From Clostridia bacterium (GTDB taxonomy: Bacteria > Bacillota > Clostridia > Oscillospirales > Acutalibacteraceae): a DNA stretch of 64,000 nt. Each line of letters opens with the position of its first letter. Position 1 is the stretch's first letter. The notes beneath the pieces are model-generated. The model searched no databases, had not been told where the DNA came from, and was given only the letters and a program-made list of their open reading frames with translations. Of this stretch, positions 1-7,118 are shown piece by piece. The position numbers and the translations under genes were made by a program. The DNA is taken from assembly GCA_017434855.1 (NCBI GenBank), contig JAFRUA010000031.1, positions 86,213 through 150,212 on the forward strand. The letters run 5' to 3'.

Positions 1-22
1 TGAATCCTGGTTTGTTTTGAAA

Positions 23-48
23 GGAGCCACGTCACGCTTTTAGGCTCC
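23..48 (-). terminator. Hairpin, possible terminator
   Basis: GGAGCC and GGCTCC arms enclose a 14-base loop. Read on the minus strand the stem is followed by TTTCAAAAC, so it could end a minus-strand transcript that crosses the small open frame at 74-229. The T-run is short. Confidence 0.35.
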
Positions 49-73
49 GCGAACCCGCATAAATGCTGGTGTT

Positions 74-229
74 TTAATTACTGTTTTGGCACTGGCAATA
101 TACTATCATTCCCCGCCATGCCAAAATGCCCTGAGTTCGCTTGGTTGCAGCATTTTTGAAAAAGCCAAAAGCGTTACTCCTTTTGATGACTGCCTGAAGC
201 CTGCGTCGTCTCGATTGCGAAACAGCCAT
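74..229 (-). CDS. Possible 51-residue basic peptide, unrecognised
   Basis: An open frame beginning MAVSQSRRRRLQAVIKRSNA and ending NSN before TAA. It is strongly basic at the N-terminus and has a hairpin downstream at 23-48. I see no ribosome binding site in front of the ATG, which argues against translation. The nucleotide stretch is clearly lower in GC than the genes that follow. It may instead be part of an untranslated or repeated element. I do not recognise a domain and assign no function. Confidence 0.2.
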   Translation of the reverse strand: MAVSQSRRRRLQAVIKRSNAFGFFKNAATKRTQGILAWRGMIVYCQCQNSN

Positions 230-354
230 CCCGCGTCGTGATTTTAGGCCTTATAAGCCCCCTATTTATAAGGACTTTCAAAGCAAAAATCGGCTTCGGA
301 ATGATATTATATCACCAAAGCGATGTAAAGTCCGAATTCTATCACCGCCCAGTC

Positions 355-383
355 TTGACAATCGAACTTATGTTCGTTATAAT
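355..383 (+). promoter_or_regulatory. SOS promoter with LexA box
   Basis: A consensus -35 TTGACA (355-360) and -10 TATAAT (378-383) are separated by exactly 17 bases. The spacer contains CGAACTTATGTTCG (363-376), a match to the Gram-positive LexA operator CGAAC-N4-GTTCG. LexA bound here would cover the RNA polymerase site, so the downstream small gene should be induced by DNA damage. Direct sequence match; the regulation is inferred. Confidence 0.8.
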
Positions 384-417
384 GAAGTCGCACATTGCAA
401 ATCAAACGAGACTGGAG

Positions 418-642
418 GTGATACCCGCAAACTTCCTACACACGCTTTGGCAAAGGCTGAAACAGCTCCTTCGGGATACAAGCGCCGTGCTGCAGCTGCC
501 GAAAAATCTTTTGAAAGAATACGCGATGTTCCTTGTGCCGGAGATCCGGAAATTCTACAAAAGCGAAGAAGGCAGGCAGTACTACGCCGAATGGCTGAAA
601 AAGCATCCGGAATATCAGGAGCAGGAAAAGTCTTCTGCCTGA
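418..642 (+). CDS. SOS-controlled small protein of unknown function
   Basis: An open frame of about 74 codons directly downstream of a LexA-controlled promoter and followed by a hairpin at 655-686. The product is charged and probably helical, with a conserved-looking C-terminal half (LVPEIRKFYKSEEGRQYYAE followed by WLKKHPEYQEQ) and no signal peptide, transmembrane segment or LysM domain. The start is uncertain. GTG at 418 lies inside the GGAGGTG Shine-Dalgarno-like sequence at 414-420, and no ATG, GTG or TTG sits at the usual distance behind it. ATG at 382 overlaps the -10 box, upstream of the expected transcript start. SOS-induced small proteins next to lexA in Firmicutes (YneA type) inhibit division, but this one lacks the LysM domain of YneA, so no function is assigned. 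Confidence 0.5.
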   Translation: MIPANFLHTLWQRLKQLLRDTSAVLQLPKNLLKEYAMFLVPEIRKFYKSEEGRQYYAEWLKKHPEYQEQEKSSA

Positions 643-654
643 GCAAAACGAAAA

Positions 655-686
655 AGCACCGGTACGGATTCATCCGTATCGGTGCT
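655..686 (+). terminator. Terminator-like hairpin after the SOS gene
   Basis: A 14-base-pair stem (AGCACCGGTACGGA with TCCGTATCGGTGCT, one G-T pair) closes over a four-base loop just after the stop codon of the SOS small gene. The T-run after it is weak (GATTCGTTCT). Confidence 0.55.
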
Positions 687-758
687 GATTCGTTCTCAGA
701 GGAACACCCGCACGGCAAAGCCCGTGCCAAAATAATAAGTGTTCGTCCAAGATGCAGT

Positions 759-1104
759 TGGTGGAGACGGCGGGAGTCGAACCCGCGTCCGAAAACTCGT
801 TCACGTCTGTTTCTCCGGGTGCAGTCGGTCGTTTGACATTCCCTCTGCGCTGCGCCGGTCGACAGGCTCAGCGGTTCAGTAGTTCCTGATGCATGACGGC
901 GGCCGAAACGCTCCGCCGTTCACGTTCACTGCTCATCGACGCCTGTTACGCTGCCGCAGTCCTCAGCGCACAGACGGGCCGCGTTACGCAGCCTTCAAAA
1001 CTGTAGTATTGTCAGTTCAATTTAAGTTTGCGATGTTTAACGTGGGCTCGCACCACGACCCGCTTCAGAGGCTTCAGAATCCCCGTCGAAATCCTTTCGT
1101 CCCC
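759..1104 (-). ncRNA. ssrA: Transfer-messenger RNA (tmRNA)
   Basis: Read on the minus strand it begins GGGGACGAAAGGATTTCGAC and ends GACTCCCGCCGTCTCCACCA, the typical 5' and 3' ends that pair into the tRNA-like domain, with an encoded CCA. The length, about 346 nt, is normal. It rescues stalled ribosomes by acting as alanyl-tRNA and then as a short mRNA that adds a degradation tag. The tag frame ends with codons for VLKAA and then TAA near 989-1000. The codons just before read ACT GAC AAT ACT ACA, after an in-frame TGA, so the tag is probably (T)DNTTVLKAA; the exact resume codon is inferred. Its partner smpB lies immediately upstream on the same strand. Confidence 0.96.
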
Positions 1105-1180
1105 GTATTAGATGTTAGATTATAGATGCTGGATGTTAGATCAGAAGGGCGCCTCGCCTGCGCCGAGATACGCCGAACCG
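1105..1180. repeat. Intergenic repeat copy 1 (TAGATGTTAGAT type)
   Basis: Iterated TTAGATGTTAGAT-like words (1108-1140) are followed by a GC-rich part with CGCCGA...CGCCGAACCGCATAGGA. A second copy with the same order of motifs lies on the other side of smpB at 1689-1765. The first copy also supplies a TATAAT-like word (minus strand, 1119-1124) that could serve as the -10 of the tmRNA promoter. Confidence 0.5.
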
Positions 1181-1208
1181 CATAGGAAAGGCTGTGCGTG
1201 TCATTTGC

Positions 1209-1685
1209 TCAGCGCGGTTTGGCAGCGCGGTCGATGTCGCGCTGGGCGTCTTTTTTGGCCTGGGCCTCGCGCTTGTCATAGTTCTTTTTGCCCTTGCAAA
1301 GGCCGACCTCCAGCTTTGCCCGGCCGTTCAGGAAATAGATCGACAGCGGGATCAGCGTCAGGCCCTGCTGCTTCACCTCGGCAAACAGGCGGCGGATCTC
1401 ACGCTTGTGCATCAGCAGCTTCTTTGGCCGCATGGGATCCCGGTTAAAGATGTTCCCCTGCTCATAGGGGCTGATGTGCATCCCGTTGGCAAAAATTTCG
1501 CTGTTTTCAATGTTGCACCAGGCGTCCTTCAGATTGACCTTGCCTGCGCGGATGGACTTGACCTCGGTACCGAACAGCGCGATCCCCGCTTCAAAGGTTT
1601 CGAGTACAAAGTAATCGTGATAGGCTTTTTTATTCGTCGCAACCCGCGGAAGGTCCTTGTTTGCCGCCGCCACTTTGGTCACCAC
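1209..1685 (-). CDS. smpB: SsrA-binding protein SmpB
   Basis: This 158-residue protein has the usual SmpB length. It contains the family core [20 protein letters not shown] and [16 protein letters not shown], and the basic C-terminal tail ([20 protein letters not shown]) that enters the ribosomal mRNA channel. SmpB binds the tRNA-like domain of tmRNA and brings it to ribosomes stalled on broken messages. The tmRNA gene lies 105 bases downstream on the same strand, a common arrangement. The start is GTG (two GTG codons in a row at 1680-1685) behind AAAAGGGTG. The gene is flanked on both sides by copies of the same intergenic repeat, which is unusual for a housekeeping gene. Confidence 0.96.
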   Translation of the reverse strand: MVTKVAAANKDLPRVATNKKAYHDYFVLETFEAGIALFGTEVKSIRAGKVNLKDAWCNIENSEIFANGMHISPYEQGNIFNRDPMRPKKLLMHKREIRRLFAEVKQQGLTLIPLSIYFLNGRAKLEVGLCKGKKNYDKREAQAKKDAQRDIDRAAKPR

Positions 1686-1688
1686 CCT

Positions 1689-1765
1689 TTTAGATCTTAG
1701 ATATTAGATGTTAGACGTTAGATGAGATGCGCCGAACGCCCTATCCAAGCGAACAGCGCATAGGA
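1689..1765. repeat. Intergenic repeat copy 2 (TAGATGTTAGAT type)
   Basis: Contains TAGATCTTAGATATTAGATG and TTAGACGTTAGATGAG, followed by CGCCGAAC...CAGCGCATAGGATCAG. It matches the order of motifs in the copy at 1105-1180, so the two copies are direct repeats around smpB. No open frame or transposase is associated with either. Confidence 0.5.
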
Positions 1766-1861
1766 TCAGAAACGTGACGCACGAAAACCGCCTGCCCCCG
1801 CGGGCAAATCGCTCCCATTGCCGGATGATCCTCCGCGACCGCAATTCCGCATTCCGAATTC

Positions 1862-2464
1862 TCACAGCGTCCGTCTGCCCTCCAGCGCGCGCGTCAGCGT
1901 CACCTCGTCGGCATACTCCAAGTCCGCACCCACGGGGACGCCGTAAGCAAGGCGGCTGACCTTGACGCCCATCGGCTTGAGCAGGCGCGACAGATACATC
2001 GCCGTCGCTTCGCCCTCCACCGTCGGGTTTGTGGCCATGATGACCTCCTGCACCGTGTCGTCTGCCAGACGGGCCAGCAGCTCTTTGGTCGTGATGTCTT
2101 CCGGCCCCACGCCGTTCATCGGCGAGATCACACCGTGCAGCACATGATACAGTCCATCGTACTCATGGGTCCGTTCAAAGGCCATCACGTCGCGCGGGTC
2201 CTCCACCACACAGATGGTGGAATGGTCGCGCTGCGTGTTTTTGCAGATGGGGCAAAGCTCGTCTTCGCTGAGGTTGCAGCACTGCGCACACTGCCTGATG
2301 TTTGCGTGCGCCGCAAGGATGCTGTCGGCAAAGGCCTCGGCCTCGGCCTGCTTCAGATTCAGAACATAAAACGCCATACGCTGGGCGCTCTTGTGTCCCA
2401 CGCCGGGCATGCGCTCAAACTGATCGATCAGCCGCGCAAGCGACGCAATGCTGTAGCCCGCCAT
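1862..2464 (-). CDS. recR: Recombination protein RecR
   Basis: This 200-residue protein has the standard RecR layout. An N-terminal helix-hairpin-helix (FERMPGVGHKSAQRMAFYVL) comes first, then a four-cysteine zinc finger (CAQC and CPIC, near residues 57-72), a Toprim domain (CVVEDPRDVMAFE through VIMATNPTVEGEATA) and the C-terminal VSRLAYGVPVGADLEYAD motif. RecR works with RecO and RecF to load RecA at gaps. Its ATG shares one base with the stop codon of ybaB (TGATG), so the two are translationally coupled. The order dnaX-ybaB-recR is widely conserved in bacteria and supports all three calls. Confidence 0.98.
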   Translation of the reverse strand: MAGYSIASLARLIDQFERMPGVGHKSAQRMAFYVLNLKQAEAEAFADSILAAHANIRQCAQCCNLSEDELCPICKNTQRDHSTICVVEDPRDVMAFERTHEYDGLYHVLHGVISPMNGVGPEDITTKELLARLADDTVQEVIMATNPTVEGEATAMYLSRLLKPMGVKVSRLAYGVPVGADLEYADEVTLTRALEGRRTL

Positions 2465-2796
2465 CAGAACGGCAGGTTCAGCCCGCCCTTAAAGGCGTTC
2501 ATGGACTGTTCCATCGCGTCGTCGGCCTTGCGCATCGCCTCGTTGGTTGCGGCAATGATCAGGTCGGCCAGCATTTCAATGTCCTCCGGGTCCACAACGT
2601 CCGGCTCCATGCGGATGTTTTTGACCTCGTGGCTGCCGGTCACGGTCACTTCCACCGCGCCGCCGCCCGCAGATGCCGAAAATTCGGTAGCCTCAATTTC
2701 GGCCTGCTTTTCTTCCATCTGGGCCTGCATTTCCTGGATTTTTTTCATCATGTTCATCTGGCCGCCCTTTTGCGCGCCGGGGATTCTTGCTTTCAT
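2464..2796 (-). CDS. ybaB: YbaB/EbfC nucleoid-associated protein
   Basis: A 110-residue protein of the YbaB/EbfC family. It has the Met-rich N-terminal helix (GGQMNMMKKIQEMQAQMEEK), the beta region SAGGGAVEVTVTGSHEV and the family's VDPEDIEMLADLIIAATNEA. These proteins form tweezer-shaped DNA-binding dimers. The position between dnaX and recR is the conserved one. A GGAG site lies ten bases before the chosen ATG; a second ATG four bases upstream is out of frame. Confidence 0.95.
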   Translation of the reverse strand: MKARIPGAQKGGQMNMMKKIQEMQAQMEEKQAEIEATEFSASAGGGAVEVTVTGSHEVKNIRMEPDVVDPEDIEMLADLIIAATNEAMRKADDAMEQSMNAFKGGLNLPF

Positions 2797-2839
2797 GACA
2801 TGTCGCTCCTTTGTTTATTGTTGCAATATCGGTTTGTTG

Positions 2840-4516
2840 TTATTCCGTCACGTTCACGCCAAGCGCCTGTGCCTTTGCCAGCAGGGTGTCCAGCGGGTCC
2901 TCGGCCGGTGTTTGCATGGACGGCTGCGCATCCTGCGCCGGGCGATAGATGCCCAAACGGTATTTTTGCCCTGTCACACGGAAAGCCGCTTCTTTGACGT
3001 CGCGCGCGTTTGACCCGGTCTTGATAAAGCTCGGGAACGTCGGGTTCTCGCTCTGGATCAGCAAAAAGTCGCCGCGCACATAGGCTGCGGAATTCAAAAG
3101 GATGCCCCACAGCGGGCGGTTGAGCTGGGCCAGCGTTTCCATCACCTGCGGCCAGGCAGCCAGCACCCTGTCTTCGCTGCGTTCCGGCTCCGGTTCATTT
3201 TGCGGTACCGCACCGGCGGGCGGCGCAGGCGGCGTTTCCGACACACGCTGCGGCTCCGGCTGCGGTTCCTCAGGCACAGCCGGGATGACCTGCGGTTCCA
3301 GTATCGGCTGCGGCTCTGACACAGCCGCGGTTTGCGGTACCGAAACCGGCTTTGCAGTCGGCAGAACGCCCCCGGTCTGCACCGCACGTTCCAGTGCGGC
3401 AACCCGTTCCAGCAGCGCATCCACATCCGTGCTCAGCTTCGGTGAAGCCAGCCGCAGCAAGGTCATTTCCATTTCGACCCGGCGGTTGCCGCCCTTTTTC
3501 ATATTCGCGGCAGCGTCCTGCAGCAGGTCGATCGCGCGCAGAATCGCCGCCAGGGTAAATCGCTTGCTTTGTTCCAGATATTGTGCCTGCTCCTCTGCGG
3601 TGCAGACCAGCACCTGCGATGCGCTGCGCACGGTCTTGACAATCATCAGGCTGCGATAGTGCAGCGTCAGGTCGGCACACAGCCGTTCCATATCGCACGA
3701 CGCGGCATATAACCGATCCAGCAATTCCAGCGCGGCGGCACTGTCCTGTGCGGCAGCGGCGTCTGCCAGGGCAAACAGATGGTCGCGCCCGGCCATCCCC
3801 ACCACCTCGGCCACCAGCTTCGCCGTCACATGCCGGTCACGGGTGATGCACTGATCCAGTGTAGACAGCGCGTCGCGCATCCCGCCGTCTGCCAGGCGCG
3901 CGATCAGCAGCGCGGCGTCATCATCCAGCGTGAAGCCCTCTGCCGCGGCGATCTGGTCCATACGCAGCTTCATCGCCTCGGGCGGCACCCGGTGAAAGTC
4001 GAACCGCTGGCAGCGGGATAAAATCGTCACCGGCAGCTTGTGGACCTCTGTGGTCGCAAGGATAAACTTGACGTGTGCGGGCGGCTCCTCCAGCGTTTTG
4101 AGCAGCGCGTTGAACGCCCCGATGGAAAGCATGTGCACCTCGTCGATGATATAGACGCGGCAGCGGCAGCTTGCCGGCGCAAAGCCGGATTCATCACGGA
4201 TATCGCGGATGTTGTCGACGCCGTTGTTGCTGGCGGCGTCGATCTCGACCACGTCCAGGATCGCGCCGGAATCGATCCCGCGGCAAACGGCGCATTCGTT
4301 GCAGGGGTTGCCGTCCTTCGGGTGCAGGCAGTTGACCGCCTTGGCCAGGATCTTGGCACAGGTCGTCTTGCCCGTTCCGCGCGAACCGGTGAACAGATAG
4401 GCGTGCGACAGCTTGCCTGTTGCAACCTCATGCGAAAGCGTTGTGGTGATATGCTCCTGCCCGACCACGTCGGAAAACACCTGCGGCCGATATTTGCGAT
4501 ATAAAACCTGATACAT
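2840..4516 (-). CDS. dnaX: DNA polymerase III subunits gamma/tau
   Basis: A clamp-loader ATPase of about 558 residues. It opens MYQVLYRKYRPQVFSDVVGQ. Walker A is GSRGTGKTTCAK (about 45-56), followed by the zinc-binding cysteines of CLHP, CNEC and C (about 64-79), Walker B/DEVH in IIDEVHML and the sensor LATTEVHKLP. Beyond the AAA+ core (to about 370) there is a Pro/Glu-rich linker, then a C-terminal tau-like domain (about 440-558). The extended C-terminus suggests full-length tau; I saw no obvious slippery heptamer but did not search exhaustively. ATG at 4516 is chosen; a GTG directly before it is the alternative. The SRP RNA lies just upstream. Confidence 0.97.
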   Translation of the reverse strand: MYQVLYRKYRPQVFSDVVGQEHITTTLSHEVATGKLSHAYLFTGSRGTGKTTCAKILAKAVNCLHPKDGNPCNECAVCRGIDSGAILDVVEIDAASNNGVDNIRDIRDESGFAPASCRCRVYIIDEVHMLSIGAFNALLKTLEEPPAHVKFILATTEVHKLPVTILSRCQRFDFHRVPPEAMKLRMDQIAAAEGFTLDDDAALLIARLADGGMRDALSTLDQCITRDRHVTAKLVAEVVGMAGRDHLFALADAAAAQDSAAALELLDRLYAASCDMERLCADLTLHYRSLMIVKTVRSASQVLVCTAEEQAQYLEQSKRFTLAAILRAIDLLQDAAANMKKGGNRRVEMEMTLLRLASPKLSTDVDALLERVAALERAVQTGGVLPTAKPVSVPQTAAVSEPQPILEPQVIPAVPEEPQPEPQRVSETPPAPPAGAVPQNEPEPERSEDRVLAAWPQVMETLAQLNRPLWGILLNSAAYVRGDFLLIQSENPTFPSFIKTGSNARDVKEAAFRVTGQKYRLGIYRPAQDAQPSMQTPAEDPLDTLLAKAQALGVNVTE

Positions 4517-4573
4517 CACACGCCCCCCCTTTCATCGCCGGACTGCACCCAATAAAATAGGGTAAGCGCTTTT

Positions 4574-4698
4574 GCTTGGTCATGCGGCGGCAGGCATGCG
4601 CTGTGTCGCACAGACGTTCCGCTTAATGCTGCTCGGTTCCCCGCCTGACATGGTTCGCGGTGTTCTGTCGCACAGAGCCCACCGCCACATGACCAAAC
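4574..4698 (-). ncRNA. ffs: Signal recognition particle RNA
   Basis: On the minus strand the RNA contains the conserved SRP helix 8 region: GAACCATGTCAGGCGGGGAA, then CCGAGCAGCATTAAGCGGAA, the Ffh-binding asymmetric loop and GGAA tetraloop motif. The ends pair over a long stem: TTGGTCATGTGGCGG with CCGCCGCATGACCAA. The size, about 125 nt, fits the shorter bacterial form. Mature ends are estimated from the pairing. It forms SRP with Ffh for cotranslational membrane targeting. Position upstream of dnaX is common in Firmicutes. Confidence 0.9.
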
Positions 4699-4730
4699 CA
4701 AAGTGACTTACCCATTCGATTGTAAAAGAT

Positions 4731-4759
4731 ATTATACTATATTCTTTCTGCAAAATCAA
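4731..4759 (-). promoter_or_regulatory. Promoter of the SRP RNA
   Basis: Minus-strand -35 TTGATT (4754-4759) and -10 TATAAT (4731-4736) with a 17-base spacer, about 30 bases before the 5' end of the SRP RNA stem. It probably also feeds dnaX. Confidence 0.8.
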
Positions 4760-4797
4760 GTCTTTTTCAAAAAAATCATACAACTTAAGGTACTGCG

Positions 4798-4831
4798 AAA
4801 AAAACGCCCTCCCTTTGCAGGAAAGGCGTTT
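4798..4831 (-). terminator. Terminator of the LRR protein gene
   Basis: On the minus strand an AAACGCCTTTCC / GGGAGGGCGTTT hairpin with a six-base loop is followed by a run of Ts. It sits 30 bases after the stop codon of the gene at 4861-5448. Confidence 0.85.
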
Positions 4832-4860
4832 GGTTTATGGGTCCATTCACAGTGAACTGC

Positions 4861-5448
4861 TCAATATTTCGCGCCGAAAATCGTGGCAAGAATGCCGTGA
4901 ATCCAACCGACAAAACCGCCAAAGAATCCGGTGTGTTCGCCGCCGCACCACGGGCAGACGATGGCGCCATAGTTGTAGTGGATCGTGAATTCAATCGCAG
5001 ACGCCGCCCCGGTTGCACTGTCAATTTTTGAAAAAGCGGAATCGTCCACCTGAATGTTGTTCCAGTCCTTTTTGCTGCCGGCATAGTTCACGGTTTCCAG
5101 CGCGGTACCATAAAAAGCATAACCCTCAATTTTTTTTACACTTGCGGGAATCGTGACGGTCTTCAGCGTTTTGCAGGAATAAAAGGCTGCAAAACCAATG
5201 CTCGTCACCCCGTCCTCAATGACGATGGTTTCAACACGGTAGTTGTTCGCATACCATGGCGGACTGTTTTGACCGCCGTAATTCGGCATATCGCCTGTGC
5301 CGCTGACGGTCAGGATTTGGGTGCTTTCATCATAGTTCCAGGTAATGCTATCGTTCAGGTTGCCACCGGCCGCGAGAGCCATAGCAGCGCAGCCCGCCAT
5401 CAAAAACACCGCGAGCAGGACGGAAAGGACTTTTTTTGTGATTTTCAT
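4861..5448 (-). CDS. Small secreted BspA-type leucine-rich-repeat protein
   Basis: This 195-residue protein has a typical signal peptide (MKITKKVLSVLLAVFLMAGC, cleavage around AMALA at 23-27). A BspA/LRR_5 type region follows: SITWNYDESTQILTVSGTGD, then IEDGVTSIGFAAFYSCKTLK, TVTIPASVKKIEGYAFYGTA and LETVNYAGSKKDWN. Such repeats occur in cell-surface proteins of gut bacteria. The last 31 residues form a separate tail: a CPWCGGEH Cys pair, then an aromatic, amphipathic segment FFGGFVGWIHGILATIFGAKY-like with no charged anchor after it. The Cys could also suggest a lipoprotein (LMAGC), but MAGC is embedded in the hydrophobic core rather than after it. It has its own promoter and terminator. Confidence 0.85.
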   Translation of the reverse strand: MKITKKVLSVLLAVFLMAGCAAMALAAGGNLNDSITWNYDESTQILTVSGTGDMPNYGGQNSPPWYANNYRVETIVIEDGVTSIGFAAFYSCKTLKTVTIPASVKKIEGYAFYGTALETVNYAGSKKDWNNIQVDDSAFSKIDSATGAASAIEFTIHYNYGAIVCPWCGGEHTGFFGGFVGWIHGILATIFGAKY

Positions 5449-5480
5449 GAAACAACCTTCTTCCCAATTATGATTAATTC

Positions 5481-5509
5481 ATTTTAGCATCTCAAAGCAA
5501 GATTGTCAA
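5481..5509 (-). promoter_or_regulatory. Promoter of the LRR protein gene
   Basis: Minus-strand -35 TTGACA (5504-5509), 17-base spacer, -10 TAAAAT (5481-5486). The start codon follows at 5448 behind AGAAGG. Confidence 0.8.
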
Positions 5510-5577
5510 GGCGTTAAAGAAAAACGCGAAAGGATAAGATTCCAACAGATGATTGCCCGTAAACTTTCCCCCGCGCA

Positions 5578-5606
5578 TTGCAATCTGCGCGCGGATGCGA
5601 TATAAT
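5578..5606 (+). promoter_or_regulatory. Promoter of the GH20 gene
   Basis: Plus-strand -35 TTGCAA (5578-5583), 17-base spacer, -10 TATAAT (5601-5606), followed by GGAAAGGAGG and ATG at 5640. Confidence 0.7.
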
Positions 5607-5639
5607 AAAACAAAGTCACCGGGGAAAGGAGGCGCGTAA

Positions 5640-7058
5640 ATGGATTTTTTCGTTATTCCGCAGCCAAAAGAGTTTCACTGTGACGCGGGGCCGATGGTGT
5701 TTCGGCTGACGCGGCTGTTGAACCTGCACAGCGACAACGCGTCCGAACCGGCAAAGGCGGCGCTGCTGCGCTTTCTGGCGCGTTCGTTTGAGATCGAGCC
5801 GCTCACCAGCGGCTGGGAGCACATCCATCTGCAAACCAAAGCCGACCCGGCAGCGCCCGAAGGCTATCGCCTGACCGTTTGTGAAAACAAGGTCACGATC
5901 GTCGGCAGCGACCCGGCCGGCACCTTTTACGGTGTGCAGACGCTTGCCCAGCTTTTGCTGCAAAACGACGGTGAACTGCCGGAACTGTCGATCACCGATG
6001 CGCCGCGGCTGCCGTATCGCGGCCTGATGCTGGACTGCGCCACCTGCTTTTTGCCAAAGGCAGACATTCTGCGCTATCTTGACGCCATGGCGCTGCACAA
6101 GCTGAACCGCCTGCACTGGCACCTGACCGATGACGGCGGCTGGCGGCTGGAGCTGTATCAGAACCTTTTGTTTGCGCAGATCGGCGGAACGGGCCGCACC
6201 GCGCGGCGCTTTGGCCTGCAAACACAGTTTTATACAAAAGCGGACGTTGCAGAGATCCTTGCCTATGCCGCCGAACGGTTCATCACCGTGGTGCCGGAGA
6301 TCGACGCGCCGGGCCATGTCACCGCCGCGCTGGCCGCGTACCCGGACCTTGGCTGTATCGAAACGCAGCGCCTGCCGAAGGTACAAAAAAGCATTTCAAG
6401 CAATGTGCTCTGTTTGGGGAAAGAAACGACCTTTACGCGGATGCAAAGCGTGTTTGACGAGGTGTGCCGCGACTTTCCGTCACTGCCCATCCACATCGGC
6501 GGCAACGATGTGCCCTTTGACCGCTGGCGTGCCTGCCCGCAGTGTCAGGCCCGGCTGAGGTCGCTCGGCGCGACGGACGGGGCGGCGCTCTATGCTGATT
6601 ATATCGACCGCACCGCCCGGCTGCTCAAGGCAAAGGATCGCACCGTACTGCGCTGGAAGGACGACGCCGACCGCCTGGTGACGGAACAGACCCTGCTTCA
6701 GTTGCGCACCGACGCCGACGTTGACCCCGCGCGGGCCGTTGTTTCGTTTGAGGACGCATTCCGGTTCAGCCGCAGCACGCGAAAGCTGCCGCTGCGAACC
6801 GTTTATGACCGCCTGCCGCTGGTCGGCGGCAGCATCCCCCACGGTGCAGAGGCCTGCCTGTGGTCCGCCGGATGCAAGCACAGTGAAGAGACCTACGGCC
6901 TTGCCTTTCCGTTCCTTGCCGCCTTTTGCGAAACGGCATGGAGCGACCCCGCCGAAAAGGATTTCAGCCGGTTTTTGCACGGCCTTCCGGCATATCGCAA
7001 GGCGCTCTTTTCCGTGGGAATCGACTGCGATGTGCGCCGCTTTGTCAAAAAGGGATGA
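5640..7058 (+). CDS. GH20-family (beta-N-acetylhexosaminidase-like) protein with altered catalytic pair
   Basis: This 472-residue protein has the GH20 layout: an N-terminal GH20b-like domain (about 1-120), then a TIM barrel opening with RLPYRGLMLDCATCFLPKAD. Family signatures are HWHLTDDGGWR (about 159-169) and VVPEIDAPGHVTAAL (about 218-232). The catalytic motif, normally HIGGDE with Asp-Glu, reads HIGGND here (Asn289-Asp290). GH20 enzymes remove terminal GlcNAc or GalNAc by substrate-assisted catalysis using that pair, so this protein may be inactive, a binding protein, or changed in mechanism. There is no signal peptide, implying a cytoplasmic location. It is a single-gene transcript convergent with ftsZ. 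Confidence 0.88.
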   Translation: MDFFVIPQPKEFHCDAGPMVFRLTRLLNLHSDNASEPAKAALLRFLARSFEIEPLTSGWEHIHLQTKADPAAPEGYRLTVCENKVTIVGSDPAGTFYGVQTLAQLLLQNDGELPELSITDAPRLPYRGLMLDCATCFLPKADILRYLDAMALHKLNRLHWHLTDDGGWRLELYQNLLFAQIGGTGRTARRFGLQTQFYTKADVAEILAYAAERFITVVPEIDAPGHVTAALAAYPDLGCIETQRLPKVQKSISSNVLCLGKETTFTRMQSVFDEVCRDFPSLPIHIGGNDVPFDRWRACPQCQARLRSLGATDGAALYADYIDRTARLLKAKDRTVLRWKDDADRLVTEQTLLQLRTDADVDPARAVVSFEDAFRFSRSTRKLPLRTVYDRLPLVGGSIPHGAEACLWSAGCKHSEETYGLAFPFLAAFCETAWSDPAEKDFSRFLHGLPAYRKALFSVGIDCDVRRFVKKG

Positions 7059-7076
7059 TATCAAAGCATACAAAAG

Positions 7077-7106
7077 CACCGCCGCTCCGATTGTGGAACG
7101 GCGGTG
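7077..7106. terminator. Shared terminator between GH20 gene and ftsZ
   Basis: CACCGCCG and CGGCGGTG arms form a stem between two convergent genes. On the minus strand it is followed by CTTTTGTATG, on the plus strand by TTGCTGTTGC, so it best serves ftsZ and may act both ways. Confidence 0.7.
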
Positions 7107-7118
7107 TTGCTGTTGCAC

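Noticed and set aside
447..836. 129-codon frame overlapping the SOS gene
   Set aside because: Runs through the hairpin at 655-686 and into the tmRNA; the other frame has better protein character.
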